This document shows, one piece after another, positions 57,401 to 62,277 of a DNA stretch of 64,000 nucleotides (position 1 is its first letter; the number at the start of each line of letters is the position of its first letter). The stretch comes from Aricia agestis (Eukaryota > Arthropoda > Insecta > Lepidoptera > Lycaenidae). Where the stretch lies: positions 10,372,001 to 10,436,000 of the forward strand of contig NC_056415.1 of assembly GCF_905147365.1 (NCBI RefSeq), read 5' to 3'. The translations under genes were made by a program, and so were the position numbers. A model generated the notes under the pieces. The model saw only the letters and a list, made by a program, of their open reading frames with translations. It was not told the origin of the DNA and searched no databases.

Positions 57401-59560
57401 ATATCCCACAACCTGTACATTTTGTGGTACACTTTACAGAAAAACCATCAAGCCTATTGATTTGTGCTTTAACATATAATTTTTAAAAAAGGTTTTTTAT
57501 ATGCAGATGTGTCATCATCAGTCAGTCAAGGTGTGACGACGCGAGCCCTCACAAAGCTCGGATTTTATAGCTAGTATTAAGGTAATTATAAGAAGATACT
57601 TAATAAACATCTTATCAGCAAGTAATTGATAATGATTTCTAATCAGACTGGTGCTAGACATCTGATTTTCTTGTCAGTATAAACTGTTTATACATGATGT
57701 TCATTTATTATCATAATGAGTATGAGCATGATTATATTATAATATACAGTATATCTAGCACTGTATTATTTCATGTTTTACAATGTTTACAAACCTACAA
57801 ATTATGAAATTAACTATTGAACTATATATAACCGAAACTATTTATAGTTTGTATTTTGGACTGTATTAAAATTTTAATCCGAACAAGTCATCCAAGGCGA
57901 GAGTCATCCTTATTTTAAAATAATATAAAATAATATATTGCCATATAAAAAAATTGTGTTTATTTTAAGGGCCTATTAGATGCAGAAGTTAACCTTGTTA
58001 TAAAGCAACTTTATGGAAGGAAACTTACGATAGTTGTAAGTAATACTAATAAACAATACTCACTGCATGTACAGAATTAGGATCGGACAACCAGGCATTG
58101 TACATAGTTTCCACATAAGCTGAGCTGGATCCATTTAAAAATGGCTCTGCTGCTGCAGAACTCTTCAGCCTGTTGGCGTTTACTGCTACAGCAGCAGTCT
58201 GCGATCAAGAGAAAAAAATGCAATACAATCTAATAACATTTTATTATAATTACTTGTTTTTTTTTTTTTTATTTATTAATTTTATAAATGCAAATTAACA
58301 TAACAAAACATAATAAAAAACATTTAAGTATTAATATGATAATGGTTTTATAACATCCTGTATTTAAATTTAATATGATCATAATAATATCAAATGAGAT
58401 CACTAATATTCACATGATATCAGAGTTTATCAATCCAAAGGGGCTTGCCTCCTGATAATGCTTTATTATGTTTTTGTATGTTATACAAACACTTGAATAT
58501 GTTTCTGCAGTGTTTAGACCTATGATTAGAAATAAAAAAAAAACAATAATTATCAAGCAATAATTAAATATATTTATTCAGTGTTAATACTTTATTTCAT
58601 AAATATTATTACTATAGTTCAGGGGTCACCAAACGGCTAACCGCGGTCCGCATCCGGACCGCCAACCCATTGTGTGTGGACCAAGCATTTTCGAAGATGA
58701 ACCCTGTTCAAAATAAATTTTGATCTTGATTATCATCTCCTGCAGGATTTAATACCAATAGCTTGCACCAATTTCACTCCAAACATCGGAGAGATAATTC
58801 GCTATAAAAATTATTACTTTTCTCATTGTAAATAAATACCTTTGTAAATTCCGTAATTAGTAATTACCTTTGTTTAATAAATTTATTTTAATGTGTGGAC
58901 CACAAAGGTCATTTCATTTCTTAATATGGACCCGGAGCGAAACTAATTGGTGACCCCTGCTATAGTTTATAGGGAAACTCATTTAAATCTTAATAAGTAA
59001 ATAATATTAAGGTATATATAATAACTTGATATATAAATTCATTCAAATATTTAGGTTTTATTGTAAAAGTTTCTGATTTTCAGAAGAGTTTAAAATAATA
59101 TTTAATATTATGTCAAGTTTAGTGCCTAGATAAAAATTACAAGTATCACATTTTATCAGATATGGTTTTTATCTTTGGCAACAATGTCATGGAAAAGACA
59201 CAATATAATGTTTGTTTACTTTTTTATATATAGAGCAACTATGAAGCAAAATTATTAGTTTTTTGTGTGTTTACAATATTTATTAATCCAACAAAAAATA
59301 TGTGTACACTTTAGGGCTTAGGAATTAATACCCATATAATTCAAATATTTAAAATGTTTATATAAAATTAATTCATCAAGCCCCATACGGTCACCAGTGA
59401 TCAAGACACAATAGAAATTCTATTGTGTCTCGTTTTTCCACGATCAACGGGTTAAGAAGGAAAATATTCTTACCTGTGGTTTGTTGAGGAGCCATGATGC
59501 GAACCTTTCAGACCCACCTAACTTATTTGAAGCTTGAAACACTGCTCTTGCTCTATGCAT
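27357..59560 (-). CDS. OGDH: 2-oxoglutarate dehydrogenase E1 component, mitochondrial (21 coding positions, 3 alternative exons)
   Basis: E1 of the 2-oxoglutarate dehydrogenase complex: thiamine-diphosphate-dependent decarboxylation of 2-oxoglutarate in the TCA cycle, in the mitochondrial matrix. Exons in gene order: 59474-59560, 58064-58198, 51577-51727, 50951-51018, one of (49170-49287 / 48182-48314 / 46818-46920), 45780-45858, 45162-45338, 42751-42899, 41691-41776, 41137-41316, 40303-40483, 37555-37773, 36878-37071, 36131-36384, 35324-35436, 34424-34611, 32379-32472, 31526-31718, 30978-31115, 30403-30567, 27357-27456. All have GT/AG sites and compatible phases. Length is 1022, 1027 or 1017 aa depending on exon 5 (human 1023). 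Landmarks: SWDAFFRN near residue 75, GFENFLAKKWSSEKRFGLEG, MGMPHRGRLNVLANV, GDAAFAGQG...NNQIG (TPP/Mg site, D419 and N452 in the 1022-aa form), RRNGHNEVDEPMFTQP, HHVLHHQKVDK, EYGVLGFEVGYS, and the C-terminal PATGSKAAH. The plant/insect paralogue DHTKD1 is excluded by the N-terminal segment and close match to OGDH. Confidence 0.95.
28786..29753. mobile_element. 968-bp element with about 140-bp terminal inverted repeats (OGDH intron)
   Basis: GATCCGACCGTAAAATCCTG on the left faces CAGGATTTTACGGTCGGATC on the right; pairing continues past GAACGTATAGAATGGATTAA and GTTGCCTTGTTAAAAGTAGC. No clear target duplication and no coding capacity. A younger MITE is nested at 28936-29144. Confidence 0.7.
28936..29144. 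mobile_element. 209-bp hAT-type MITE, copy nested in the 28786-29753 element
   Basis: Ends CAATGAGTTTCTAAAATACT and AGTAACATAGAATATCATTG, imperfect inverted repeats. Exact 8-bp duplication CCCGTAAT on both sides (28928-28935, 29145-29152). Confidence 0.8.
30226..30382. mobile_element. MITE family X (OGDH intron 20)
   Basis: TATCAGAGAAGTTGATTCCT faces AGGAATCAACTTCTCTGTTA. It ends 20 bp from the exon 20 donor. Confidence 0.6.
30403..30567 (-). CDS. OGDH: OGDH exon 20
   Basis: Residues 935-990: VEQMSPFPYDLLKAEIAKYP, WSQEEHKNMGAWSYVEPRFR. Ends ATC TG before GTGAGT. Confidence 0.92.
30978..31115 (-). CDS. OGDH: OGDH exon 19
   Basis: Residues 889-935: VIPDNGPAAQNAQNVRKLAF, CSGRVYYDLLKERRERG. 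Confidence 0.92.
31398..31515. mobile_element. MITE family D, copy 2
   Basis: GGGCACACATAACTGCGAAT faces ATTCGCAGTTATGTATGGGA. The GCGATGCGAATTCG interior is inverted. It ends about 10 bp from the exon 18 donor. Confidence 0.6.
31526..31718 (-). CDS. OGDH: OGDH exon 18
   Basis: Residues 825-889: RQLHDCNWIVANCSTPASLF and RRQIALPFRKPLILMTPKSL. A 209-bp MITE starts 10 bp upstream of the exon, next to the acceptor. Confidence 0.92.
31728..31936. mobile_element. 209-bp hAT-type MITE at the exon 18 splice acceptor
   Basis: The same 209 bp as 28936-29144 with very few differences visible by eye. Exact 8-bp duplication TGGAAAAC at 31720-31727 and 31937-31944. The left duplication overlaps the acceptor AG of exon 18. 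Confidence 0.85.
32150..32340 (-). repeat. possible 3' end of a decayed LINE
   Basis: AGAATATACTTTATTGCGTT resembles the reverse complement of an A-rich retroelement tail. No coding remnant is attached. Confidence 0.25.
32379..32472 (-). CDS. OGDH: OGDH exon 17
   Basis: Residues 794-825: GPEHSSARLERFLQMSSDDP then a variable linker. Confidence 0.92.
32885..33100 (+). repeat. repeat unit interrupted by the 699-bp hAT element
   Basis: AAATTTGGCACACAGGTCGT, TCAAGCGTGAGTCGGTTC and CTACGAACTTTAGA recur; a second partial unit continues at 33830-33900 (GTCAAGCGCGAGTCGGCTCC). Confidence 0.4.
33109..33807. mobile_element. 699-bp non-autonomous hAT element with GTTAATCCGTTAA subterminal repeats
   Basis: Terminal repeats CATAGCTGGGCA and TGCCCAGCTATG; 8-bp duplication GTATTCAT / GTATTAAT (33101-33108, 33808-33815; one mismatch). 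Both subterminal regions carry many CGTTAATC and GTTAACTTCGTTAA motifs in opposite orientation. A GC-rich core lies at about 33540-33650. Confidence 0.75.
33932..34063. mobile_element. 132-bp palindromic MITE
   Basis: AATACTTCTAAATTTGAACT...GGCAGGTT faces AACCTGCC...TTCAAATTAGAAGTATT. Confidence 0.5.
34424..34611 (-). CDS. OGDH: OGDH exon 16
   Basis: Residues 731-793: VLGFEVGYSVTNPNALVLWE, QFGDFNNVAQCIIDQFISSG and HGMEGM. Repeat A copy 2 begins within 10-20 bp of its acceptor. Confidence 0.92.
34616..34800 (+). repeat. interspersed repeat A, copy 2
   Basis: TACGTGTGGCACTCGGGGAC through TTCTTAATTCGGTCGC, matching 3160-3370. It begins 5 bp or so beyond the exon 16 acceptor. Confidence 0.6.
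34892..35092. mobile_element. MITE with AGCGGGGCTAAAATGGTC ends
   Basis: AGCGGGGCTAAAATGGTC faces GACCATTTTAGCCCCGCT; the interior carries AACTGTCAAACTGACAAA repeats. Confidence 0.55.
35324..35436 (-). CDS. OGDH: OGDH exon 15
   Basis: Residues 693-731: HHVLHHQKVDKATYCPLAHL and YTVCNSSLSEYG. Confidence 0.92.
35683..35868 (+). repeat. SINE-like repeat C, copy 4 (5' truncated)
   Basis: Starts within the CCCTACCC tract, then TGCGAGTGTCCATGGGCGAC and GGTGACCCGTTTGCTCG, A-run end. Confidence 0.6.
35968..36085. mobile_element. MITE family X
   Basis: ATCGAGGAAATTGATTCCTA faces TAGGAATCAACTTCTCTAGA; about 45 bp from the exon 14 donor. Confidence 0.55.
36131..36384 (-). CDS. OGDH: OGDH exon 14
   Basis: Residues 609-693: MAPTGVVEETLVHIGKRFSS, KSRMEMVENRTVDWALAEAM and HVRLSGEDVERGTFSHR. 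The first codon is an internal Met, not a start. Confidence 0.92.
36878..37071 (-). CDS. OGDH: OGDH exon 13
   Basis: Residues 544-608: VLEKYADQLIAEGVVTAEEV, a helical linker, then HIKYKDWLDSPWSGFFEGKD. Confidence 0.92.
37555..37773 (-). CDS. OGDH: OGDH exon 12
   Basis: Residues 471-544: DVARVVNAPIFHVNSDNPEA, YRRNGHNEVDEPMFTQPLMY. Donor GTATAT, acceptor TTTCAG. Confidence 0.92.
37907..38178 (+). repeat. tRNA-derived SINE (OGDH intron)
   Basis: A box TGGCTCAATTGGTTGAG (37917-37933) and B box GGGTTCGAATCC (37961-37972) in a tRNA-like head, then CGACGGAACAAAAAGTTTTC, a body with CCGTTGTCTGGTACCTGTAA and GGGGCCAGACTGACGTGGTG, ending ATTATTATTT. Polymerase III promoter boxes are intact. The order is that of a common lepidopteran SINE type. 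Confidence 0.8.
38710..38945 (-). mobile_element. Helitron-like unit, nested
   Basis: Reverse copy of the 11513-11985 units: CCCGCGGCTTCGCTCGCGTT, GGATGCCTACGTCATAACAT, GTGCGTTGATAGATCACT. Confidence 0.5.
39552..39606. repeat. perfect hairpin, 24-bp arms
   Basis: AAATTTTTCGATTTATGGTG...CCAG, a 7-nt loop CCTAGCG, then the exact complement. It sits just inside the right end of the TTAA-flanked element. Confidence 0.7.
40077..40261. mobile_element. MITE with long inverted ends beside exon 11
   Basis: ACACATTTATTAGCACCGTA CGCGCCG faces CGGCGCGTACGTGCTGATAAATGTGCG. It ends 40 bp from the exon 11 donor. The 104-aa and 119-aa frames over it are repeat sequence. Confidence 0.55.
40303..40483 (-). 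CDS. OGDH: OGDH exon 11: TPP/Mg-binding motif
   Basis: Residues 411-471. LLHGDAAFAGQG starts the GD...NN thiamine-diphosphate motif and VANNQIGFTTDPRHSRSS completes it. HLSDLPAYTTHGTIHIV lies between. Confidence 0.93.
40693..40901. repeat. 209-bp near-perfect palindrome
   Basis: Arms of about 95 bp (GTTATCTTCATACAAAGGCA... / ...TGCCTTTGCATGAAGATAAC) around about 20 bp. Includes GCGTCGCCACGTACC and its complement. Probably a MITE. Confidence 0.65.
41015..41125. repeat. degraded MITE family X copy
   Basis: GACCTAGGTAATTTGG and CCAAATTACGTAGGACCCCT resemble the interior of family X. Confidence 0.35.
41137..41316 (-). CDS. OGDH: OGDH exon 10
   Basis: Residues 351-410, phase 0 both sides: GSGDVKYHLGTYIERLNRVT and CANPSHLEAVDPVVQGKTRA. 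All expected core residues are present. Confidence 0.92.
41481..41567. repeat. hairpin repeat H, copy 1
   Basis: ATTCATCAAGCCCCATACG, then CGAGACACAATAGA/TCTATTGTGTCTCG perfect stem, then CCCACGATCGACGGGAT. The second copy is at 59371-59455. Confidence 0.55.
41691..41776 (-). CDS. OGDH: OGDH exon 9
   Basis: Residues 322-350: RLNVLANVCRKPLHQLFTQF ending GLEAEDD. Cys at NVC replaces the Ile of human NVIRKEL. Donor GTGAGT. Confidence 0.9.
41885..42117. mobile_element. 233-bp MITE
   Basis: TATAGTCCGCGCAATCCACG AAGACGCGCC faces GGCGCGTCTTCGTGGATTGCACGGACTATA. Confidence 0.65.
42325..42645. mobile_element. about 320-bp inverted-repeat element; solo end at 44846-44915
   Basis: CATAAAGTTAATATACCTAG CAGAATAGAG faces CTCTATTCCGCCAGGTATATTAACTTTATG. 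At 44846-44915 one end (GCTCGAGATTGTTGCTCTAT) recurs alone. Confidence 0.5.
42751..42899 (-). CDS. OGDH: OGDH exon 8
   Basis: Residues 272-322: FENFLAKKWSSEKRFGLEGC and SIIMGMPHRG, the substrate and TPP-site entry of the catalytic fold. Acceptor TATTACAG, donor GTCAGT. Confidence 0.9.
42918..43135 (-). repeat. repeat B, copy
   Basis: CCCGCAACTCCGTTGCGCCA, CTATGTCCTTTCCCGGGACT and CACACTTTCGCATTTATAAT; begins 18 bp upstream of exon 8. Confidence 0.6.
43264..44069. repeat. 806-bp long inverted repeat (arms about 345-375 bp)
   Basis: TATGTTACGCTCAAAGACCG at the left and CGGTCTTTGAGCGTAACATA at the right; arms remain alignable to the centre (CTGTCTGTCTGG / CCAGACAGACAG) around about 80 bp of A/T runs. 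The right arm has one additional unit of about 40 bp (CCACGACGCGAATTTCGCGT). It lies in OGDH intron 7-8. Confidence 0.75.
44630..44783. mobile_element. MITE family X, diverged
   Basis: GGAGAAATTGATTTTTAGCT on the left; ATGAATCAATTTATCTGATA on the right. Confidence 0.45.
44963..45100. mobile_element. MITE family G, copy 1
   Basis: GGCCGGTATAAATAGTCAGT ACTCAAGATGCATCT at the left and GACTTGAGACCGGCC at the right; 60 bp from the exon 7 donor. Confidence 0.5.
45162..45338 (-). CDS. OGDH: OGDH exon 7
   Basis: Residues 213-272: REILNRLEEAYCNNIGIEFM and FINSLEQCNWIRQR, ending at RLTRSTG. Acceptor TTTTTAG, donor GTAAGA. Confidence 0.9.
45780..45858 (-). CDS. OGDH: OGDH exon 6
   Basis: Residues 187-213 in the 5A form. 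DEADMDRVFKLPSTTFIGEK matches human DESDLDKVFHLPTTTFIGG, the second acidic cluster implicated in calcium response of the mammalian enzyme. Confidence 0.9.
46250..46408. mobile_element. MITE family G, full copy
   Basis: AGGCCGGTATAAATAGTCAG faces CTGACTATTTATACCAGCCT; arms include ACTCAAGATGCATCT. It lies between exons 6 and 5C. Confidence 0.6.
46818..46920 (-). CDS. OGDH: OGDH alternative exon 5C
   Basis: 103 nt, 34 codons plus 1. Starts IRGHHIAKLDPLDIANYNCA and ends VIHSSYRF. Acceptor ACGAACAG (weak pyrimidine tract), donor GTAAGG. It is the alternative most like vertebrate OGDH (IRGHH). Its codons are more AT-rich than those of 5A. Confidence 0.85.
46921..48181. other. intron between alternative exons 5C and 5B
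   Basis: AT-rich and apparently repeat-free in contrast to the other OGDH introns. No further exon copy was found by looking for an RGH..DPLG frame. Confidence 0.4.
48182..48314 (-). CDS. OGDH: OGDH alternative exon 5B
   Basis: 133 nt, 44 codons plus 1. Starts SRGHLVANLDPLGITTGDPI, then SSGDWHGGLRAFASEA and ends RQHVRF. Acceptor TTCATTAG, donor GTATGA. The homologous DPLGIT core shows it is a duplicate of exon 5A. Same phases as A and C, so only one can be used without disrupting the frame. Confidence 0.85.
48315..49169. other. intron between alternative exons 5B and 5A
   Basis: AT-rich with no recognised repeat. A short GCATT-/GCGTA-rich block lies at about 48930-49015. Confidence 0.35.
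49170..49287 (-). CDS. OGDH: OGDH alternative exon 5A
   Basis: 118 nt, 39 codons plus 1. Starts ARGHLAADVDPLGITTANLP and ends MRKYFNF, then G. Acceptor GGGCACAG, donor GTACGC. GC-rich codons. It is the closest to exon 4 and corresponds to the human IRGHHVAQLDPLGI segment. Confidence 0.85.
49310..49500 (-). repeat. duplicated short repeat
   Basis: GACATTCGCTTACAAATGCT and GGCATTCGCTAACAAAATAT GCTT are two diverged units about 80 bp apart, each after a T-run. Confidence 0.4.
50190..50285. repeat. possible MITE family X remnant
   Basis: CAGAAATTGATTCATAATCA and TAAATTAATTTCTGTAATGG only. Confidence 0.3.
50297..50830. mobile_element. 534-bp inverted-repeat element rich in CAAATA motifs
   Basis: ATGCTGGCACCTCACAAGGC TATTTGTATTTG faces CAAATACAAATAGCCATGTGAAGTGCCAGCAT. 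Both subterminal regions hold many (C)AAATA / TATTTG units. Confidence 0.6.
50951..51018 (-). CDS. OGDH: OGDH exon 4
   Basis: Residues 125-147; INEKIIDDHLAVQAIIRSYQ. Ends exactly after the SYQ codon so that each of the three following alternatives can supply the next codon in phase 0. Confidence 0.9.
51056..51200. mobile_element. MITE between exons 4 and 3
   Basis: GGCCCTATTTCACCAACGTC faces GACGTTGAAGAAATTGGACA, with GTGTTAATGG / GCATTAACTT inside. Confidence 0.5.
51577..51727 (-). CDS. OGDH: OGDH exon 3
   Basis: Residues 75-125; begins SWDAFFRNATAG, a strongly conserved OGDH block, then a low-complexity Pro/Ser linker. Separated from exon 2 by a 6.3-kb intron. Confidence 0.9.
51828..51975. 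mobile_element. half copy of the 25836-26171 Harbinger-type MITE
   Basis: GGGTCAATTTATACTAGCGC AGAGTC then CATAACAAATTCAACTTTCA; the right arm is missing. Confidence 0.55.
51976..53828. other. OGDH intron 2-3, unannotated part
   Basis: No gene and no clear repeat landmark. Confidence 0.35.
53829..55198 (+). repeat. long dispersed repeat, split by a nested repeat C copy
   Basis: Starts ACTAGCGACCCGCCCCGGCT and ends AATCGGTCCAGTAGTTTTTG ... (CAAA)n ... CTTTATAATATTAGTATAGA. The 54225-54550 SINE-like copy interrupts it. Confidence 0.5.
54225..54550 (+). repeat. SINE-like repeat C, copy 5, longest
   Basis: GTGGGAGAGCCATGCTTCGG, GGGCCGGCTCGACCGGAGAA, GC hairpin, CCCTA/CCCTT tract, TGCGAGTGTCCATGGGCGAC, CCATCAGGTGACCCGTTTGC, A-run of 12. 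Confidence 0.65.
55712..56205 (-). repeat. repeat E, reverse copy with (GGAC)n microsatellite
   Basis: TCGGCCAAGTGCGAGTCGAA ... GGTTCCGTACCG at the left, a GGAC tract at about 56092-56140, then GGTACGGAACCCTA at the right. Confidence 0.6.
56206..58063. other. OGDH intron 2-3, 5' part
   Basis: AT-rich, no recognised element. Long introns near the 5' end often hold enhancers, but no motif here proves it. Confidence 0.35.
58064..58198 (-). CDS. OGDH: OGDH exon 2
   Basis: Residues 30-74; includes SSSAYVETMYNAWLSDPNSV, the conserved N-terminal motif thought to contact the other complex components. Phase 0 at both ends; donor GTGAGT, acceptor CGCAG. Confidence 0.9.
58620..58959. mobile_element. 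340-bp non-autonomous hAT element, exact 8-bp duplication
   Basis: CAGGGGTCACCAAACGGC and AATTGGTGACCCCTG terminal repeats; CTATAGTT at 58612-58619 and 58960-58967. The CAGGGGTCACCAA end is a classic hAT terminus. Confidence 0.85.
59371..59455. repeat. hairpin repeat H, copy 2
   Basis: ATTCATCAAGCCCCATACGG, GACACAATAGA/TCTATTGTGTC stem, CCACGATCAACGGGTT; 19 bp inside intron 1 from the exon 1 donor. Confidence 0.55.
59474..59560 (-). CDS. OGDH: OGDH exon 1: start and mitochondrial presequence
   Basis: ATG at 59558-59560, followed by MHRARAVFQASNKLGGSERF, rich in Arg, Ser and Ala and without acidic residues before Glu18, as expected for a matrix-targeting presequence. Encodes residues 1-29 and ends CCACAG before a GTAAGA donor. 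Stops upstream in frame were not fully traced; the start is chosen because it gives the presequence directly. Confidence 0.85.
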
Positions 59561-60616
59561 TTTGAAATTAACTCTTCACTATAATTTTAATCAGTCCCTG
59601 TGTAAATACACTTAATTTAGTAGTAAATTTTAAGAACAGTTTTGATAAGAAATTATAAATTTACACAAGAATAAACACAATGATAACAGAAAAGGTGCAG
59701 AAAGTAGGTTATTCTGTTAACACAATGTCGAAGAAACAGGCACATTGACAAATTCTGTTTATTTATTGGTTTCTACTTATATACTTATTGTATATTTTTT
59801 CAACGATTTTAAAAAATATTTCTGATAAGTCCCTGGATGACATGTGAGTCATATGAGGATATTGCAGTTCTATTGACTGGTTACATAAGGGCAATTATTT
59901 TTAAACAAAGAAAGGAATTATCTGCGTTTATAATATGATAACTAACCAATATAACCAGTACCTTCTAGAAGGACACTTTCGAATAGAATAAAATATGTAA
60001 TTTACAAAAAGTTTAAGGTTATAATTTTTTTCATTTCGTTATTTTGACAAGAATATTTAAAAAACAGGTAATATAATAAATAAGCTATGTGAAAACATAA
60101 GGAGTCGTGAGCCTACGAAACACTCGTTCAAGACCACCGTATCACATTCGTATGACGTTGATACTTGATAGTGATCAGTTGGTGACTGGTGGAAGATCAT
60201 ATTGATTACTTGATTGATATTAAGTTTAGTAATTACTAAATAATACAAAAAAGATTATAACTGGAAACCTGTGATTCAAGGTTACATAACACGAATCTTT
60301 CAATAGCGCTATTTATTAGAACGTTGGACGGATCACCGATGTTGTTCAGTACAACTACTTGAGGTTTACCGAGGAAAACGTTTAAAAGAATGTAATTTAT
60401 TTTACCTTCGGCACAAACACTATTTATTTTATATATTTTTGTCTTTTTGAGCTATAAATTTTAAATGAATTTAAAAAAATAATTTTAACATATTTGCGCC
60501 AGCCTCAGCTCGGACTTTTTGATTTTCCCACAGATGACAAATCACAAACTTCAAATTTCAAATTCTCGTGCAGAGATAAGTGTTGCCATAATAAAAAATT
60601 CATCGCTTAAGTTTTA
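59561..60616. promoter_or_regulatory. OGDH 5' flank, divergent promoter region
   Basis: No repeat landmark and no ORF of note. By position it should hold the OGDH 5' UTR and promoter; no TATA box or initiator is convincing. Confidence 0.3.
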
Positions 60617-60745
60617 ACTAGCTATGTGACCGAGCTTCGCTCGGTATTCAATAAAACACGAATAAAATGACATTTTCTAAAAATGATTCCTACCTACATC
60701 GATTTATCACCCCCGAAACCCCCTATATACTAAATTTCATGAAAA
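60617..60745 (+). repeat. dispersed repeat start
   Basis: AACTAGCTATGTGACCGAGC TTCGCTCGGTATTC with a CCGAGCTTCGCTCGG palindrome; similar in style to 13120 and 53829. Confidence 0.45.
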
Positions 60746-61046
60746 TTCCATTCCGCCGCCGCGCTGGGCAAAGATCTCAACTGAGTCATGAGTGGGCACC
60801 AGAAGATGGACGCCCGCCGCCACCATGGCCGGCCTAGAAAAATATGGCGCGATGAGTTGGATCACGGATGTATACCACCAGATATTATATTGTATTACAT
60901 TTTATAATTACTATGCCAGCCAGGCTGGCCAGTGGGCAGTGACCAACGCCCAGCGCGGCAGCGGTGGCGGCTGGCGCACCGCGTATGACTCAGGAGTCAG
61001 GAGCGAGCACAATGGAATACCTTGGGGGAGGCCTTTACCTAGCAGT
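60746..61046 (+). pseudogene. decayed RTE-type retroelement 3' end
   Basis: A plus-strand frame gives RRHHGRPRKIWRDELD, the conserved end of RTE-clade reverse transcriptase proteins (GRP..RW.D[ED]). Further on CAGTGGGCAGTGACCAACGC and GGGGGAGGCCTTTACCTAGC recall the last codons of that ORF. Confidence 0.5.
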
Positions 61047-61580
61047 GGTTGTTATTCCATTTGACTAAATTTAGACGTCTAAACGATTTAGTAACTAAAT
61101 TTAGTCAAGTAGAATAACATTTAAAAAGCTAGGATCCTAATTAGTGTACTAAATCGTAGACTAAATCCTACGAATAATAAAAACACTAAATAAACTAAAT
61201 CGGAAAAAGTGTGACTAAATCAGTGTTGCCAGATCGTTTCAACCTTTTATTATATTTTAAAGTCAATTTAATGTATTTTGTTATACGTCTAAAGTCTGCT
61301 GGTTCCAAGTAGTTCAGAAACTTCATAATTCATAATTTTTTATGGAGCAAAAATTCTTTCAACCATCTTTTTTGCCTTTTATTTATTTTGATTTTCATTG
61401 AGCCAACAGCTAAGCCTATGAGAAGACTAATTTTTTGTTGCTTTGACAGAACTGGAGCCATTAAGAAGACGTCTGGCCAAAATCGCCGCGTCGTCACAAC
61501 TGATTTAGTTACTAAAATAGCACAAGTGGAATAAGAAGCTTCTAATAGAATTTCTAAATTTAGTCAAATGGAATAACAAC
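61047..61580. mobile_element. 534-bp inverted-repeat element inserted in retroelement debris
   Basis: GTTGTTATTCCATTTGACTA AATTTAGA faces TCTAAATTTAGTCAAATGGAATAACAAC. Internal TTTAGTCA/TGACTAAA motifs recur. Confidence 0.65.
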
Positions 61581-61760
61581 TTTTTTTTATTAGCCTATAC
61601 TTATAGTGTCCCTCTGCTGGGCAAAGGCCTCTCCCAGGATCTTCCACTGTTCTCGCTCCTGCGCACAGAATACAAATTACTCACGGAGCTCCTGCGCCAC
61701 CGATAGGCGATAGCCAGCCTGGCTGGTATGCCTCCAGCTCAAGACTCGTCACAGTTATAG
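61581..61760 (-). pseudogene. RTE-type retroelement 3' end, reverse orientation
   Basis: On the minus strand: GAGCGAGAACAGTGGAAGAT, GGGAGAGGCCTTTGCCCAGC, then GGACACTATA and an AATAAAAAAA tail. It encodes EREQWKILGEAFAQQ-like residues in one frame with drift. Confidence 0.5.
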
Positions 61761-62044
61761 GCTAGAAAAAAAAACTGTCAAACGTGTCGATTGACATTTG
61801 ACAGCTGTTTATGACATACATGTCAACATATATACTAGATACCAAATTATCGGCAATATTTTAGAGATTTGAAAATTGAAAATAAATAATTGATTGATTA
61901 TTGTTCACTGATAGATAATTACAGCAGACCATTATGTAAACAAAATCAAAGTTACGGATTGTATCAATAAGTTTCTCTGAGAAACAGCATAGTGATTGTA
62001 TTCTAGTTTTCATTACCCATTGGAGATCATTATTTCGGGTTAAC

Positions 62045-62277
62045 ATGTACAAAATATACTCAAGATTTCTAAAAATACCGAAGGAAGTCATAGGAATAAA
62101 GAGACATCAAATACTTGGAAAAAAATTCGAAATTGAGGAAATACCTTACCGGATTCAGATATTTCGATCAGAACACAATACTACCACAGAAATCAGTAGT
62201 AGTTATGAGATATATAAAAAGTATTTCTTGTATTCTGTGTTTTTCGGTACTACTTTATTTACATCATATAAAATGTG
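62045..62277 (+). CDS. MICU1: MICU1 exon 1
   Basis: Presequence and transmembrane segment, residues 1-78; the ATG at 62045 is the first in this frame near the exon and is followed by MYKIYSRFLKIPKEVIG, basic and amphipathic. Confidence 0.8.

Noticed and set aside
60792..61064. 90-aa ORF as a host gene
   Set aside because: A different frame of the same DNA gives RTE retroelement residues, so the ORF is incidental.
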